Below are positions 22,898 through 36,100 of a DNA stretch of 64,000 nucleotides, one piece after another. The notes beneath the pieces are model-generated. The model was not told the origin of the DNA and ran no database searches. It saw only the letters and a program-made list of their open reading frames with translations. The stretch spans positions 31,720,901 to 31,784,900 of the forward strand of contig CP099842.1 in the NCBI GenBank assembly GCA_030062745.1. The letters are read 5' to 3'. Source of the stretch: Capitulum mitella (taxonomy: Eukaryota > Arthropoda > Thecostraca > Pollicipedomorpha > Pollicipedidae). Numbering within the stretch: position 1 is the stretch's first letter; the number at the start of each line of letters is the position of its first letter. The position numbers were made by a program, and so were the translations under genes.

Positions 22898-23440
22898 ATA
22901 TGGCCCAAGAAGTTTTGGTCATTACGGCTATTACGGGCATTCCTTCATATTTCCTTTACATCCTTGCTTGTTTTTTTTTCATTATTCCTTTTGCATTCGA
23001 TAGATTTAGTCCCCCAACAGTCTGGTCATGGAAATGTGTTGAAGCCCTTCCCACGGATTATTTTCGGCGGCTCTGATTGCTGCAAACCATGTGCACGGAC
23101 TGCCTGACTGCGCTTCGATGGCGCGTAGATGCATGTGTGTAATATTGTTTCCTCTGTGAATATTTCTACAAGTCTGCATCCTTGGTTTCAGTAGGCCACA
23201 CTATGGATCATTTTCTAGTTCCTGTCCTTTGACTCAGCCGCTCCGTCCCCCCCCCCTCGCGCCTCGTTTCACTTACCCGCCGTGGCGCTCGTTGCAGAAG
23301 CGGTTTCGTCGGGAACCATAAAGACGGTGTGCAACATGGCGCTGACGCCGGACCTGGTAACGCCCAGCGAGCCGGAGCCGGCGGGGCGGCCGCGCGCCCG
23401 GCCCGCCTCACGCGCCAGCCGCCGGCTCCAGATGGACTGA
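16991..23440 (+). CDS. E2F7/8: Atypical E2F transcription factor (E2F7/8)
   Basis: Nine coding exons: 16991-17027, 17210-17865, 18142-18283, 18552-18875, 19101-19314, 19740-19829, 20121-20698, 21509-21656, 23298-23440 (about 776 residues). The protein has two E2F winged-helix DNA-binding domains and no dimerisation or Rb-binding region. Domain 1 runs from KEKSLSVLCARFLELYP through ERRRIYDIVNVLESL to KNRYAWIG (about 222-290). Domain 2 runs from LGVLTQKFVMLLL through KVRRLYDIANILQS (about 366-445). Both RRxYDI recognition helices are intact. Such factors repress S-phase genes without DP partners. The N-terminus carries TPPTPMTNLKLL, the region before domain 1 in E2F8. The C-terminal half is Pro/Ala-rich. 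Exon 2 changes reading frame between about 17405 and 17450; exon length mod 3 requires one extra (or two missing) bases, probably an assembly indel. The last intron donor is weak (GTCGGT), but its phase fits. Confidence 0.92.
21771..21828 (+). repeat. 58-bp direct repeat, left copy
   Basis: Identical over 58 bases to 22747-22804 in the same orientation. Both copies lie in the last intron of E2F7/8. Unlike the right copy, this one is followed by unrelated sequence and cannot form the hairpin. Confidence 0.95.
22747..22804 (+). repeat. 58-bp direct repeat, right copy, with hairpin
   Basis: Identical to the left copy. Its end together with the next bases forms an 11-bp perfect inverted repeat, CGCCACATCAC, a 9-base loop, then GTGATGTGGCG, just before a TA microsatellite. 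The roughly 920 bp between the copies code for nothing I recognise. Perfect identity implies a recent duplication. Confidence 0.95.
22816..22902. repeat. TA-dinucleotide microsatellite
   Basis: About 87 bp of almost pure TA repeats with an internal TGGCCA palindrome, in the last intron of E2F7/8. Confidence 0.98.
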
Positions 23441-24458
23441 GTCCCGGACCGCAGCCGTGGTCCGGTCCGGGAGGTCCGGTCCGCCCGGTCTCCAGGCCGC
23501 CAGACCGGACAGACCAACTGCCGAGACCGCGCGCGTCCGAGCCAATACTGATGGATTGTTTAACGTTTCCGCCAGCCGGACGGGAAGGCCGTTACTAACT
23601 GCATCGCGCGCTCTCGAATACCGACCTCACCGGAATCTCCTCACACTGCCACGACTGACACGGCTGCTTCAGGGACGCTACCGACGATAATGACTTCCGA
23701 AGCTCGGAAGAGGCATTTTACGTGTTGAAGGGAAGACGTAATGTCCCGTCAAAATATTATTTACGTTGAAGAATACGTTTTCGTTAACCGCGTGTCGGCA
23801 GTTCAGTGTCGATACATTTGACCCTCTGGCGACTTTACGTTTGATGCTTCACGCCCCGTCACGACGACTCGCCCTCAGTGATGTGTAGCGAAGGCGCAAA
23901 GTCATCTGCCTCATCCAGTCATCTGTGTTCAGTCTTTACGTTACCGGGCAATTCTGTCCGCGACCAAGCTCAAAATGTTTAAAAGCACACTCGTTATGTG
24001 CGGTGTGGGCTGACGCTCTGTAGTGGTTTGTAGCACTGCGTGGTTTTCCAAAGAGAATGGGGTTTAATTTTGTCAGACGAGCGACAGCTGAAAGTGCGAA
24101 TGTACGGAAGGTACCTGACTGGGCAAAAAAGACCGTACTGCGGGTGGCCCTGAGGATGTGGCGTTAATGGTAAGCTGCTCAAACACTGACACATTGGCCG
24201 ACACGCTGTTCAGTGTGCCTGCGACCCGCGCGACAATCTGTGCGTTAACTTTTGCTTGGGTGTGTGTGCGAGTGTACATACTGGGAGAATAAATAAGTTT
24301 GTTTCCTTGCCAGACGTCGCCTTTGCTCGAATTCCAACCGGCCTCTTCCACTGGTGGTCGAATCAGCCTCTGTCGTCACAGATCTCGGGAGAGTCGGTGG
24401 CTCGCTACCGCACGTCTATTCGTCTCGCTCGCTGTCACGCGCTGCCGCGCCGCCGGCG
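23441..24458. other. Convergent spacer between E2F7/8 and MRPL21
   Basis: This 1-kb tail-to-tail spacer holds the two 3' UTRs. An AATAAA on the plus strand at about 24287 is the nearest E2F7/8 poly(A) candidate. Nothing else was recognised. Confidence 0.45.
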
Positions 24459-26310
24459 TCACGTTTCGCCGTCGACCGTCTTCTCCAGGCGCACGCTCGT
24501 GATCCGCAGCGTGGTGAGCGGCATCCGGCAGACTGGAACAGGCAGTGCGTCCGGTCACCCGCGGCCGCGGCCGGCGAGCCGCGACACGCCCCTGGCTACT
24601 CGGCGGCCCAGGAGGCGGCGACCATACGCTTCGGACGACTACCTTCGAGTTACGCTAGTGTTACTGAGCTATGCTGTAAGACTGGGACGAATCGCGGCGC
24701 CAAAGACCGCTGCTTCTCCTAAGCACAGAAGAAAAACGTTAGCAAATCGCTACAGCGTAGGTGAAAGTTTTTTTCGAAAGGAAGTGCAAGAAGTTTGAAA
24801 ATAACTCCACGGGACTCGTGTTCCCACAAAAAGTTTGTGCGCAGTGATTTTTAAATTAACGTGAATGTGCCCCTCTGGGCTAATATTACGCCATCTCGAC
24901 CGAAAACCAATGGAAAAATCTGCACCATCGAAAAAGTCTCCGAACGCGCACTAGCCGGTCATCACCAAGATGCCGACACGCCAAATTACATCAGGCCACT
25001 CACAGTTAATCCGTTTGTAGTTTTTCCGCTTCTTCTTGCGGAAGATGGTCCTGGTGTGTGACAGGGACTTCTCGACCACGATGGCCTCCACAGACACCAT
25101 GCCCTGCTCCAACAGCGGTCGCCCGAGGAGGCTGAAATTAGCACTGCCCACCAGCAGCACCTGTGAAGCCGAACACCAACCAGTCAGGCCAAGTCAGGCT
25201 GTGAAACGGGTTCTTCGAAACGGCAAAACCACACCGGTATTCACCGCGTATTTCCACGCAAGGTGAACATGGCACAGCCAATCGCCGCTCGTACGCACGG
25301 CCCTTTTGTCCCTCAAACGCGGCGTCACACGTCTTGACTCGAGACGTTTGGCATCTCGAATCGAGACGTCTCACGAGACGAGTCACCCGGCCGGTACCAC
25401 GGCCTGATGATCGCGACACGCCCGACAAGGCCAAACTCGAGACTCTCGAGTATGATTCTGTCCAGCGTGTCGCGGGCACCAGGCCGTCGACAGTCCACAG
25501 CGTCCCCAGTCCAGCGGCGAGGCCGACACTCCCCGCCGTCCGTCGCGGTCCAGACGGCGAGCCAGCTGGCGGCCGTACCTTCTCCAGTCGGAGCCGCTCG
25601 CCGACGGTGGGCGGCCAGTGGCCCTGCACCACGATCAGGTCGCCGTCGGTCACCTTGAACTGCTTGCCCGCCACGTGGACGACGGCGAACAGCCGGCCCG
25701 CCGTGGCCTCTGCGATGCTCTGGTTCACGCGTGACAGCACGGCTGCGACGGAAGGACACCTGTCGCGCCACGGGCTGCGTGCGGTACTCGCCACAGGCGT
25801 GGCCGGTGGGAAACACGTACTTCCGGGCCAAGAGGCTGGTACTCAACAACAGCTATACGGTGCTTTGGACAATGGAGCACAGTGGTAGCCCTGGAGCAAC
25901 CGTTTTTAGGGTGTGCAGTCACTTGGTGGCACCAAGTGACTGAAACATTAAAACAAAGTAACTGTAACAAGCGACCATAACACAAAGCCTACTGTAACAT
26001 TCAGCACAAAAAGTACAAACAATGCTACAAAGGAATGTGTACAAGCAATACTGTAAATGAACTGTACAAGCAGTACTATAACGCATGTAACCATCTCCCA
26101 TCACACTGCTGTTGTTGGTGTTGTTGCACGCTGCAATGAATGCTTACCTGAAGTTGCTTCATTTTCCATTTTTGCTTTTGTCTCATCATCTATTTGAACA
26201 TCTTGGTCCCTTATGGTGCTGAAGGGGGCTGAATATATTTCCTGAGAGGATGACAGCACAGACTGCAACAAGCCATGCCTGGGCTTCCATAACAGCTGTG
26301 ATTGGGACAT
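24459..26310 (-). CDS. MRPL21: Mitochondrial large ribosomal subunit protein bL21m
   Basis: Four coding exons in transcription order: 26310-26148, 25835-25579, 25160-25004, 24532-24459. All phases match, giving 216 residues (human about 205). The L21 core is intact: VNQSIAEATAGRLFAVVHVA, then GKQFKVTDGDLIVV, GERLRLEKV, LLVGSANFSLLGRPLLEQG and RKKKRKNYKRINF. The last exon ends LTTLRITSVRLEKTVDGET, matching the family's TVLRINSIE ending. The first 60 residues (MSQSQLLWKPRHGLLQSVLS...) are Arg/Ser-rich with few acidic residues and fit a mitochondrial presequence. The ATG at 26310-26308 is the first in an exon whose acceptor is at 26331, so a 5' UTR exon must lie upstream, probably beyond the CpG-poor block. 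Acts in the mitochondrial ribosome. Confidence 0.93.
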
Positions 26311-26330
26311 GTGTACCAATGATCTTCCAC

Positions 26331-29300
26331 CTGCAAACACAAAGCATGCCAGACCATTTTAAGAACACCACCATTCTCTTTTGCACACCCTATTTGCAAG
26401 GCCCTAAAAATGTGTTTCCATATACATTTAGGCATCATTACATTCCTGGCATTTTACACCCAGAATACCAGAAGTAAATATCTCACATGTTTATTCCTGG
26501 ACATCAGTTTTGCAATTACCCAAGTTTCTTGTTTCCAGGAGCAACAGGAAACAGGTTAAGAAAGGAACACAACATCTATCAATAAGTATGCATCCATCCA
26601 TCAAATGGATAGTGCAGCAAGAATACCTAGACTCAGGTATGATGCTTACACAAAGATTGCACAGTAATTATATGGCATTCACAGCATTTTTCTGATGCTG
26701 ACCACACATGCAATACACAGGGATGTGTACTGTACATGAATGATTGACCACTGATTCAGGACCATGCATGCAGTACACAGGGATGAAGAAATGCATGAAA
26801 AGAGCTGTGAAACAACAACTTGTCTGTGAGCACATTTAAACTCAAAGATTGCTGAATTCGTTTAGAAAGCTGATTACTAAAAAGACAACAAATATTCCAA
26901 CACTATACACTGTAAATACAATGTCATCAAAACACAGCACAGCTTCCTGTACATTTGGCTTAAAACACACAGGCCACTCACTATTCAACATGGCTGGGGT
27001 CAGACAGGAGCAAGACCGAACCTGCCCTATTAGGCTCATTGCAAATCTTCTAACAATGGCCATTCTTGAAATCTGACACACTGAAAACCCTCTGGAAGAA
27101 ACACACACCTGAAAACAAGTGGTCATGGTATGATGAATAAGGAGCAAGGCAGCAGTCTGGCATGAAGGAGGCACTGGGTCTGAGCCCCAGAATAAGCACT
27201 TGTTCTGGCACAATATGCAGGTGCAAGACCAAAAGGGTTAGCTGGTCATCAAATTGCCATGTCATGGAGTTGTAAGGTTTGATAGGTTGCAAGGTTCAAT
27301 CTTTCACTCATTTGTTTCAGTGCCTGGGGCAAAACTGCTCTTTATTTGGACCATCTGAAAGCACTTGAGTGGGAAGGTACAGACTGACAAAAAATTCAAG
27401 TTAGCACAGACCCTGGTCCCCGTGATATCAGTTCCAACAGTGATGAGTTAATTTTAAAAATTTGAAAAAATGCCAAAAGACTGGGACAAAACAGCATCAA
27501 AAATCCAAAAAGCATGATCTTCTCAACATGTAATGTTATTCCCTACCACTGGGGCCATTGAACTGCTCTGGGTAGCATTGCATCAAACAATCAGATAATC
27601 TACCTCCTGACACCACAGCCATCACATGGGTACAAAGTGTAAGGTGAGCACTGGAAATACTCATTTGTGACACATCCAGGACAATGTCTGCAGGAGCTGA
27701 CCTTTCAACCCAAAGCTCCAACTTAATCTCAGGTAGTGCCACAGATTCTGAACTGGAAGGGGGGGGGCAGGATTTTAAAGTGAGTCTCCAAGAAAAATGG
27801 GACCTCCTCACAGGGGGCCTCCTGATTCATACAAGGGATTCCCTGATCCTGCAGCACCTCTTTATCCCAAAATAGGACATCCTGTTCCAGAAGGGGGGCC
27901 TGCTGGATAATCTTTACTGAGCATACCACCATGGCTAGAATCCAACATTTCTAAAAAGACTCTGCAGTGCAAATGCAGATGCTGATGATGTCACACAAGT
28001 CAAAGTACAAAATTTATGAGTCCACTGGGATCATTTTTCTCCACAGTTTAGTAATACCAATGTTATGTAAACCAAATGGCAAATGTTGTACCTAAGGTGC
28101 AACCCTGCCCTAAAGGCTTGGTATAGGATACTGGAGGCTGCAAGCTGGTAAAAGGGTGTGATCAGACTTGGCTCTGTCCAACAAAGAGGTTAGGTCATGC
28201 AACATGCAGTACTAGGTTATATCTGAACAGGAATCATATGCCGGGTGCTACTGCACTACCACACCCATGCGGCCCATACCATCATGGCAGTTTGTTCATG
28301 GCATCATTCAAAAATGGCAGTTTGTTTATAACAATGAGTAGAGGCTTATACCTTCTGGTCCCAGCACCCATCAGAACTGCATTCTGATGCATTACCATGT
28401 AGGAATAGTTTTTCTAATCATGTAAAAAACTTGATAACAGATAGTAATGCCATATAGTCAAGTAAAATAAATTATTACTATACAGCCAGCCCCATACATA
28501 GTTCTTACTTAGATTTAACCTAACACTGTGCTTCACCAACTGCACCCTTTCATCAGCCTGCAGCCTTTCACATCTTGTCACATGCACAATATTAAATACA
28601 GGATGTTGAGCCTTCAGTGCAACATTTGTCCTTTAATATTTATCTCATAGGATCTTTTGCCATAATACTGTATCACATCCAGCATGTGGTCCCTGTATAG
28701 ATATAACCTACAATTGTGCTTTGTGCCACCTGACCTCTTTGTTGGACAGATCTAAGTCTGATCTCATCCTTTTATCAACCTGTGGCCTCTAGTAGCCTAT
28801 ACCATGCCTGTGGTGTGGGGTTGCACCTTTGGTGCAATATTTGTCCTTTAATATTCATTTTATGCCATCTTTTGACATACAGTACTATAACAAACTCAAC
28901 ATATCGCCCCTTTTTACACATAACCAAATACTGCACTTCACAGACCTAGACTCTGTTTGACATGGCCAAGTCTGATTGCATCCTCTATCTGCCTACAGCC
29001 TCTAGTATCCTTAAGTGCACATTTAGCACAACCCTTCTGTCCTTTATCTCAATATCTACCTCACAGGCATGCCTGATATGATTTTTTTGCTTACAGTCTT
29101 TTGACATACAGTCTTTTACACAATTACCCAACCATGGCAACACTAAACTGTGGAGGAAAATCACTTCACTGGAGCCATGGAACTTGAATTCCAACTCCAG
29201 TGACATCACAAGCATTTGCATTTGTGCCATAAAGCATCTCTGGAAACCTTGTATTCTGGCAGTGGTGGTACACTTATTAGAGTACTGGCCTGATCTATGT

Positions 29301-29590
29301 ATACAGGTTGCCTCCTAATCCAGAACTGGGGCTTCCTGATTCATAAAGGGAGGTTCCTGGGCCAGCAAAGGGGCCACCTCAACTTGAAACAGGGCCTCTT
29401 GATCATGAGCAGGGAGTACCAAATTCATAAGGGGGCCTTCTGATCCAGAAAAGGGGTCTCTTGGTGCAGAAAAGTACCCCCTGAACCTAACAACGGATCA
29501 CTTAGCTCTATTAAGGAGGCCTTCCTTGACCTGCACTTTCATAGCATAAGAGCAACTACAAACCCTCAATTTGGCTGAAAGGGGCCACAG
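26331..29590. other. CpG-poor block upstream of MRPL21
   Basis: I count fewer than ten CpGs in about 3.3 kb. No coding exon was recognised. It contains a diverged 200-bp tandem repeat (28495-29115) and two patches (27800-27900, 29310-29480) built of a degenerate unit like GGGCCTCCTGATCCAGAAAA. It is probably the first intron of MRPL21. Confidence 0.45.
28495..29115 (+). repeat. Three diverged tandem units of about 200 bp
   Basis: Units starting near 28495, 28690 and 28905 share, in the same order, a segment like CTTCAC...GACCT, a TCTGAT...ATCCT segment, GCCTCTAGTA, GTGCAA, TTTGTCCTTTAATATT and a CTTTTGACATACAGTA segment. A partial inverted unit lies at about 28085-28240. Noncoding satellite-like DNA. 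Confidence 0.7.
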
Positions 29591-31711
29591 AAATTTCCCT
29601 CCGGGGCGGGGGCAAGAACATTTTCTTGCCCTCCTACCTCCCGGCAGGACGAAGCTGCCACTCTATTCCTTCCCCTGCAACGCCGCCCCTGGACTTAATG
29701 AGTCTTTCATAATGCAAAGAAGACCGCCAATACTTGCAACGTAGGCCACAGGATACGGAATATCCCTGTTTTCAGCCTGTATTTTCACGAGCTTGTGTTT
29801 GGTGGACACCCAACCAAGACTCCCAAAAACATCTACTGGGGGCCAGCAGTGCGCCAGTAATGTCGAAGATCAACCGGTAAAAGTTCATATTTGCGCTATT
29901 TTTAGTTTGTAAAGAGAAAGAGGAACGTACGGACATTACGGATATCGGCATACTCTTTTGTGTACCGGCGCATATGAAAAGGAAAATCCAACGCGATTAC
30001 GGGCTCGCACTGCATTGACGCAAAAACAAAGAGCGAGGAGAAAACGGCTGAAAACGGCTGCACATTTCATGTATATTTGCCCCCCCCCCCCTGTAATTGA
30101 TTTGTAATTGGCTGGCGGCTCCAAACCATAAGCTACGAGGACCTCTCGGCCACTTCGTTAAGCCAGTCTCAAAAAATTGCATGCATAGAAATAAATTTTG
30201 TTTTTCAAAATGAAGTATTAAGCCCTTCCGTCCGAAGAGGGGGGGGGAAGACACTGAACCCGATTTTTTTATGAAAAGGGGTCATGGTCACGATGGCCAC
30301 CCTGGACCCACCAGTGCCCTTAAACAAATCTGAGTGCGCCCGAGCATGTACACGCCGATGTAAAGAACATTCGTATCTTGCTCAGTAAACATTGTACCTG
30401 ATTTAAATTATCTCACGTCTACCCTGCCTGGCTTCCATGCCCATTTCAAGACAGCCAGCAGCTGACACGAACACATCAAAGAAAAAAACAGCCCTCATGC
30501 CTCGCAAAGCTGGCTCTCCATAACACGACATCAAAGGGTGTAAGATAAATCAAGTGCGTGGTTGGTGACCAGAGCTGAACGAACCACGAGGTCATGCGAC
30601 CCGCACACTAGGTGATGCATTGTAACAGTTGATGTCGGCTGGTCATTCCTATGAATCCGCATATCCCCACACAAAAAAAAGAAATGAAGAAGCGGTAGGT
30701 ACACTCCCGGTTCGAATTAGTTGGCAACGAGCGGGTAACAGAGCCGAATTTATTCGATGGTTCAAACTCACAATACTCAGACACCACACAGTTTGGCGAA
30801 GGTTTGCATCGACTGACGGGCCACCCACAAACGGAACGCCTCCGTAACACATCCGTCGCCAACAAATGTATCTAGCAGGCAGGTCGTCTTCTGCCTCCGG
30901 GCATTTGCAACTGACTCTACAATCCGTTCCTTTAACGCTACGGACAATGGCGCACAACGGTGGCTAGAATGGAGCTGAAAACGTTCGCGCACCATCACTG
31001 CTCAGATGCGATCCAGGCAAGGCTTGCCCATGCCTGATAATCTGCCACAAATGAGATGAATAAATACACTATAAATCAATGGTCGACAGCGTGCATTTCA
31101 TAAGGCGCTGGAACAGAAAGTTAGCGTCTACTTAACATGTAGAAAGCTAGGTCGTAACCAGGGAAATCCTGTGTCGATATTAAAACAAAACAGAAAAAAC
31201 CGCAGTCGATTAACACCTTTGGGAACAACCTTGAATACCATACGGAACAAAAAAAAAGCATGCATCCTGTGCCAAGTAGTGTGCTATAGTTTACAACAAT
31301 GTCAGTTGATATATTTGTCACGGTAAAAACAGGACTGAGATCAACAGTGCGACCACAGAACTAAAGCAAGATCGGAAGGCTTGCCCAGTCGCCCCAGCTA
31401 CAGCGAAGAAAGCCCGCACTTCACGCCGTCTCGCCTCCCCGCAAGGCGAGCGCGGACGTCGACAGGCCGCGGTCGGCTCACTGGCGCCGGCAGCACAACT
31501 GGCCGTCCCGCCGTGCCAGGCCGTCATCGGGGGCGGCGCGGGCACCCCGCTCGTCCACCGCACCCACCCGTCCCGCCCACACTGACTGAATCGAACCATA
31601 AAACACGGCCACGATCGCGTCCGGGGGCCGGCGGCCGTCGGTCGGACCGAGCGGCGCCGCGGCGGCGGCGCGGCGCGATTATCACACCGGCCCGGGCCGG
31701 CCGCCGCCGCC
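29591..31711. other. CpG-containing spacer between MRPL21 and SAP30
   Basis: CpG returns at about 29600. No known protein matches the open frames at 30608-30998. The part near 31380-31711 is very GC-rich and is likely SAP30 3' UTR. The MRPL21 promoter may lie within 29.6-31.0 kb, which is inference from composition. Confidence 0.35.
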
Positions 31712-33148
31712 TTAGCTGGGCTCCGCCGCCACGGACGGCTTCTGGTGCAACCGGTTGCGGTTCGTCTTGACGGTGTAGATGAAGTAAGTCAAGATGTCCT
31801 TTTCCACCACCGGCAGCGTGCGGAAGTGCTTCATCAGGAACTGGGGACGAACACGGGGTTCACTCGCTACAACAACGCGGCGTGAAGCATTCGATCTCAG
31901 CGACTGGAGCAACCCTGGACACTATGCCATGCTGTTTCCTAAAGGATGAGACATTAAACCAACACTCCTTAAAGAACACTCTTGACGAACGCTCTTAAAC
32001 GAACACTCCTTTTGACGCCTAGTGTTGTGGAAAAAGAAAGGACTCTTCAAAACAGAGAAAACATAGATCTGAATGGCGAGCGAGCATTATTCTCGACAAA
32101 AAACCAACAGCCAGGTTTACAGAGAGATCGCCTACAGCATCCAGACATCAGAGATCCAATGTTCCCGTTATTCACCTCCGCCAGTTGTGCCTTGTTGAGG
32201 CCGGGCCTGGGTCCCAGCTTGAAGTAGCGTTTGTAGCGGCGCAGCGTGTTGATCTGCAGGTGGTAGAGATCGACCTCGGGCTGCTCGGCCTCCTCGTCCT
32301 GTTCGTCCGAGTCACGACGTCGGCGCCGCGAGCGCGCAGACTGGATCATGTTCTTGTGCTGGTCGCAGATGTAGATATGCTGCGCCTGGAGGATGACTTC
32401 GCATCAGACAGCCGGCCGCACGACACGAGGACCATAAATCTTCCAACTGTTGGCGACCGACAGCATTCTCAAATCTCCACTGCCAGCTCTAGATTAGAGG
32501 AACTGTCTAGATAAAAAGTGAATTAAGGGTGGCAGAAACAAGCATGCATGCCACAGGGATTAATCTCGACTTATCAATTCATACGGGCGTCCTTGCCCAC
32601 TCCTCTTTCTGTGTTGGAAAATCTTCAGAAAATGACAAACCTAAATGGGACATCAGTAAATAAGGTCACTATTAATTTTATCACAGCAATCATTACTCCT
32701 TACTTGAGGTCCAGCATGGAGACAATGGCTTGTGATGAGGTAAAAGGTAAGCGGTATTACGTTCGACCAGTTTCATGTTTACAGCGTGCCACCTGTGCTC
32801 TCAACAAGCTTAATAACAATGATATCCCAGGGTGTGGGAGGCAGACAATGCCCACAGGTGTCCAGTGAAATTCTAGCTGTGAGGCTTGAAAAGATTTAGA
32901 CATAATGAGAAACGTCAATGTTTAACACTGTCCGCATAATTTCGAAGGCATTCTCTTTCCCATCATACCTCAGCATCCATGCAGAGCATCAATTTCCTCT
33001 GGGCGACAATCTTCTGGATGCGCTTGTTGTAGGAGGCATTTCCGGCCGGCCTCGTGCAGCGCCCGACCTCGTCTCGCAGACAGCAGATCTGGCCGTGCGA
33101 AGCCCGAGAATCCCGCGAGTCCTCGTCACCGGTGCTGAATCCGTTCAT
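31712..33148 (-). CDS. SAP30: SAP30, Sin3 histone deacetylase complex subunit
   Basis: Three exons in transcription order: 33148-32969, 32385-32176, 31840-31712, all joined at phase 0, giving 172 residues. SAP30 bridges the Sin3 PAH3 domain and binds DNA and phosphoinositides. The N-terminal zinc-finger module shows [20 protein letters not shown], then YNKRIQK and [14 protein letters not shown] (Cys22/23, Cys31, Cys67, His70). A basic RSRRRRRD stretch follows. The Sin3-interaction domain is [19 protein letters not shown], then [10 protein letters not shown] and [20 protein letters not shown]. The start MNGFSTG...DSR is the one I associate with arthropod SAP30. The 5' UTR lies above 33148; an upstream in-frame GTG is not used as a start. 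Confidence 0.95.
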
Positions 33149-33799
33149 CTCCGACCCTGAAGTCACCACCAGCATACACCACGTGGTTTAAATGAACTAC
33201 CTCATGAATTTCAAGCAAAAAGTGTCACAAAGCCTTTTCCGGAGAAAAATATTTTGGTGTGGAAAACAACGGAACACAGCTGCATGATCAGCCGATCAGT
33301 TAGTGTATTTTATGAATCGTTACAAATCGTGGATTAAGCCTCGCCCCGACAGGGGGTCGGTCCCATCCCTCAATGTTTTTAGAGGTAGCTTTTGCATGGC
33401 TGGCCGGATTTCTTTCATATTTTCATTACTCTCTGGGGAACCAGTTTTGCAAATTTTGATAAGAAATAAATGGATTCGATCTCAGTCAGTCAGTCGGGAG
33501 TTTCGACATCATACAGAGGAACACCTCTGACCATATAGCGATGAAATCGCAGATTCTCACATTTCAAAACCGCAAATGACACTCAATATGAAAGCTTGCA
33601 TTAAATGAGGTGTAAATGGACCACAGCTCAGCTTTCCAGCGCGTTTGTGACCCTCTCAAGATCAACCAAGACCAATGACATCAGATGGCCTTTTTTGATT
33701 TCAGGTGGTCTCTGGGTTATTTTGAGGCGCTGATTTCAAATTCAGCATTCATTTTAGACCATTTCCACTCATTCCTGTTCATTTCGTGGCCGACAGAGG
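33149..33799. other. Region upstream of SAP30
   Basis: Moderate CpG. This is presumably the SAP30 5' UTR and proximal promoter. No coding feature and no clear core-promoter motif were recognised. Confidence 0.35.
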
Positions 33800-34255
33800 G
33801 CTCTAGATCAGTGCTGGAAACCTGGTTTTTCTTCCTGGTGTCAGAGTACAAATTCTCTTTTGGAGTATAAAACGTCATGCATTAATGTGAGAAACATGGA
33901 CTAACTAGGTGCTTTACAAGTATATGTGGCCAGTGGCTCCATTTGGGGAAGCAAACCAGTTTCCTGGGTCTATGTGGTAGGTCAGCAGAGTTGTTGTTGA
34001 CTGGGGGGGGGGGATGAAAGGCGGCTGGCCGTAGGTTCGGAGTGTACTTCAGCAACTGAGTATGAATGGTAAACCCTCAACTGGGGGGGAGGATGCTGGG
34101 CAACTTCAAACTCTGGTTGAGTAGAAATACCCATGTCTTTTGGGGAGGGGGCAAATGACCATTTTGCAGTACAAAATTTGCCTTGGAGTGTAATTTTTTG
34201 GTGCTCCTTGACACCAGAAAATGACAATTTTTCCAAAACTGCTCTAGACTCAAAG
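33800..34255 (-). repeat. Interspersed repeat A, copy 2 (retains CpG)
   Basis: Inverted relative to 4040-4475 and alignable along most of its length. It keeps CpG at 33873, 34022 and 34030, where copy 1 has CA or TG. It lies just outside the CpG-poor block that starts at about 34330. Confidence 0.8.
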
Positions 34256-34329
34256 CTGTTGCAGCCAGTCATTGGGTTTGACTTAACCAGACCTGTGTCA
34301 TTCAGTGGAAGTAACGACGAAGGGTACCA

Positions 34330-36100
34330 TTAGATTTGCAAGCATTCAAAGCATCCTCTGGTTCTTAACCATTCTCTCTCACTGAGCAACAGTTTATTCT
34401 ATGACCATCCAAACAAAAAGTTTTATGACTTTTGCATATTTCAGGCCACTGACCTGACCTGAAAGGTCACTGGTTGACATAAAACCTTAAAACCAGATAC
34501 TGCTGGCTTCCTTACACACTGGTCAACATGCTTGTTTTGTTTCATGGCTCTTTCTCAATTAGGGGCCAAATGGTAGGGAGGGCAAACAGTGGAAGGTGGG
34601 AAAACACTGCCTGGATAGGGGTTAATATTTGATTTGAGTTGGATACATGGGCAAAATGAACACATCAAAACAATGACTTCAATAAAATACACATCAAATG
34701 GGCAAAACAAAATGAGACATGGGATGGATCGGCCTGACTGGTAGGAAAATAACCCATGTAAGGATGACAGAAAAACAGATCACAGTGCAGAGTAAACAAA
34801 GACTGGACTGCCACCCCACTAGAGCCTGCTGGTCATTAAGGTTTTCAAAAATACCCAGGCTGTCACAGCACACAGCAAGACCATGCTGAATGCACCAATA
34901 TGGGCTGCCACAGTTTTGTTTGTTTTCATTTCACCAATCACAAGCCAAGATGTCATGAGAGGTTGCAATTTTTGGACCACATGCATCATGCTACATTAGT
35001 ATTAAGGCACAGGCACATTACAACCAGACCACAAGATAAACAGAAAAACTTTATCAGACTATTATGATGGTTGTACTTCCTTCTGCTTATGCCTTCTGCT
35101 AGCAATGCTGTGAGAAGATGAGGTGCATATGTGCAATGAAGAAGAAGAATGCATAATGTGCATAAGGGTAGCTCTTCATGGCCCAATGCCAGAACAACTT
35201 ACAAAGACAACCACCAAATACACTCTTTTAGGCAGTGCAAAATGTTTATAAGGATGGCCAGAAATATTCCTTTGAACCTACATGATATACTTTTAACAGG
35301 CATAGCCAATTATAACATAAACCATTCAATGGCACTGAAACATTGCTTTGTGTCTGAACAGTATGATTCCAGCTGGTAGCATCAATTATGATGCAAACAA
35401 TATTTATAAGCATTCCTACCAAAGAGTCTCAAATTCTGTAGTTTTAACAGCTGAGAAATGAGCAAATGCAGCATTTTAAATACATAAACTATCCATTTTC
35501 CCCACCCCTGAATCAACAATTACTATTCTGTAACATTTCCATGTTGCTGCAAAAACTAGAATATAGATTTTTAATGCTTTTGGATAAGAAGTATTACACT
35601 GCATCCATCATGTAAGCTAATGATCATTCACACATAGCGCAAATCAGCATTAATCCAGACACAAGACAAACAGCAATACATGTGGGTATTTGCTTAATGT
35701 TTGACAGTCCCAATCTGCATGAAACAATGCCTACACTATGTTTTTCTCTCTGCTTGATTTTGATCATTCATGTCTGTCACAATGAACTCTTACCAAAGTG
35801 CATACATATCTTCTTAAGCATCTTCAACAGTTGCATCTTGCAACTTCATTCAACATCAGCCTAATTTGCTCCCTTGCTCTTTTGAAAAATGGGCAAGGTA
35901 TCCCCAACACAGTGATTAATCTTGCATAAATCACACATCAGGTCGTGCATGTGCATGCAGCTGACATTACACCAATTTTTTATAACACACACAATCCAGG
36001 ACAATGGAACTTGTATCACATTATTCCGAATTGGATGGATCATATTGGCAATCCTTTCAAGTAACTATCTTCCCTACCACGCAAAAAACAAACCAAATAA
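34330..36100. other. CpG-poor block, no gene recognised
   Basis: Almost no CpG. AT-rich, with no coding exon and no repeat unit that I can define. Confidence 0.45.
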
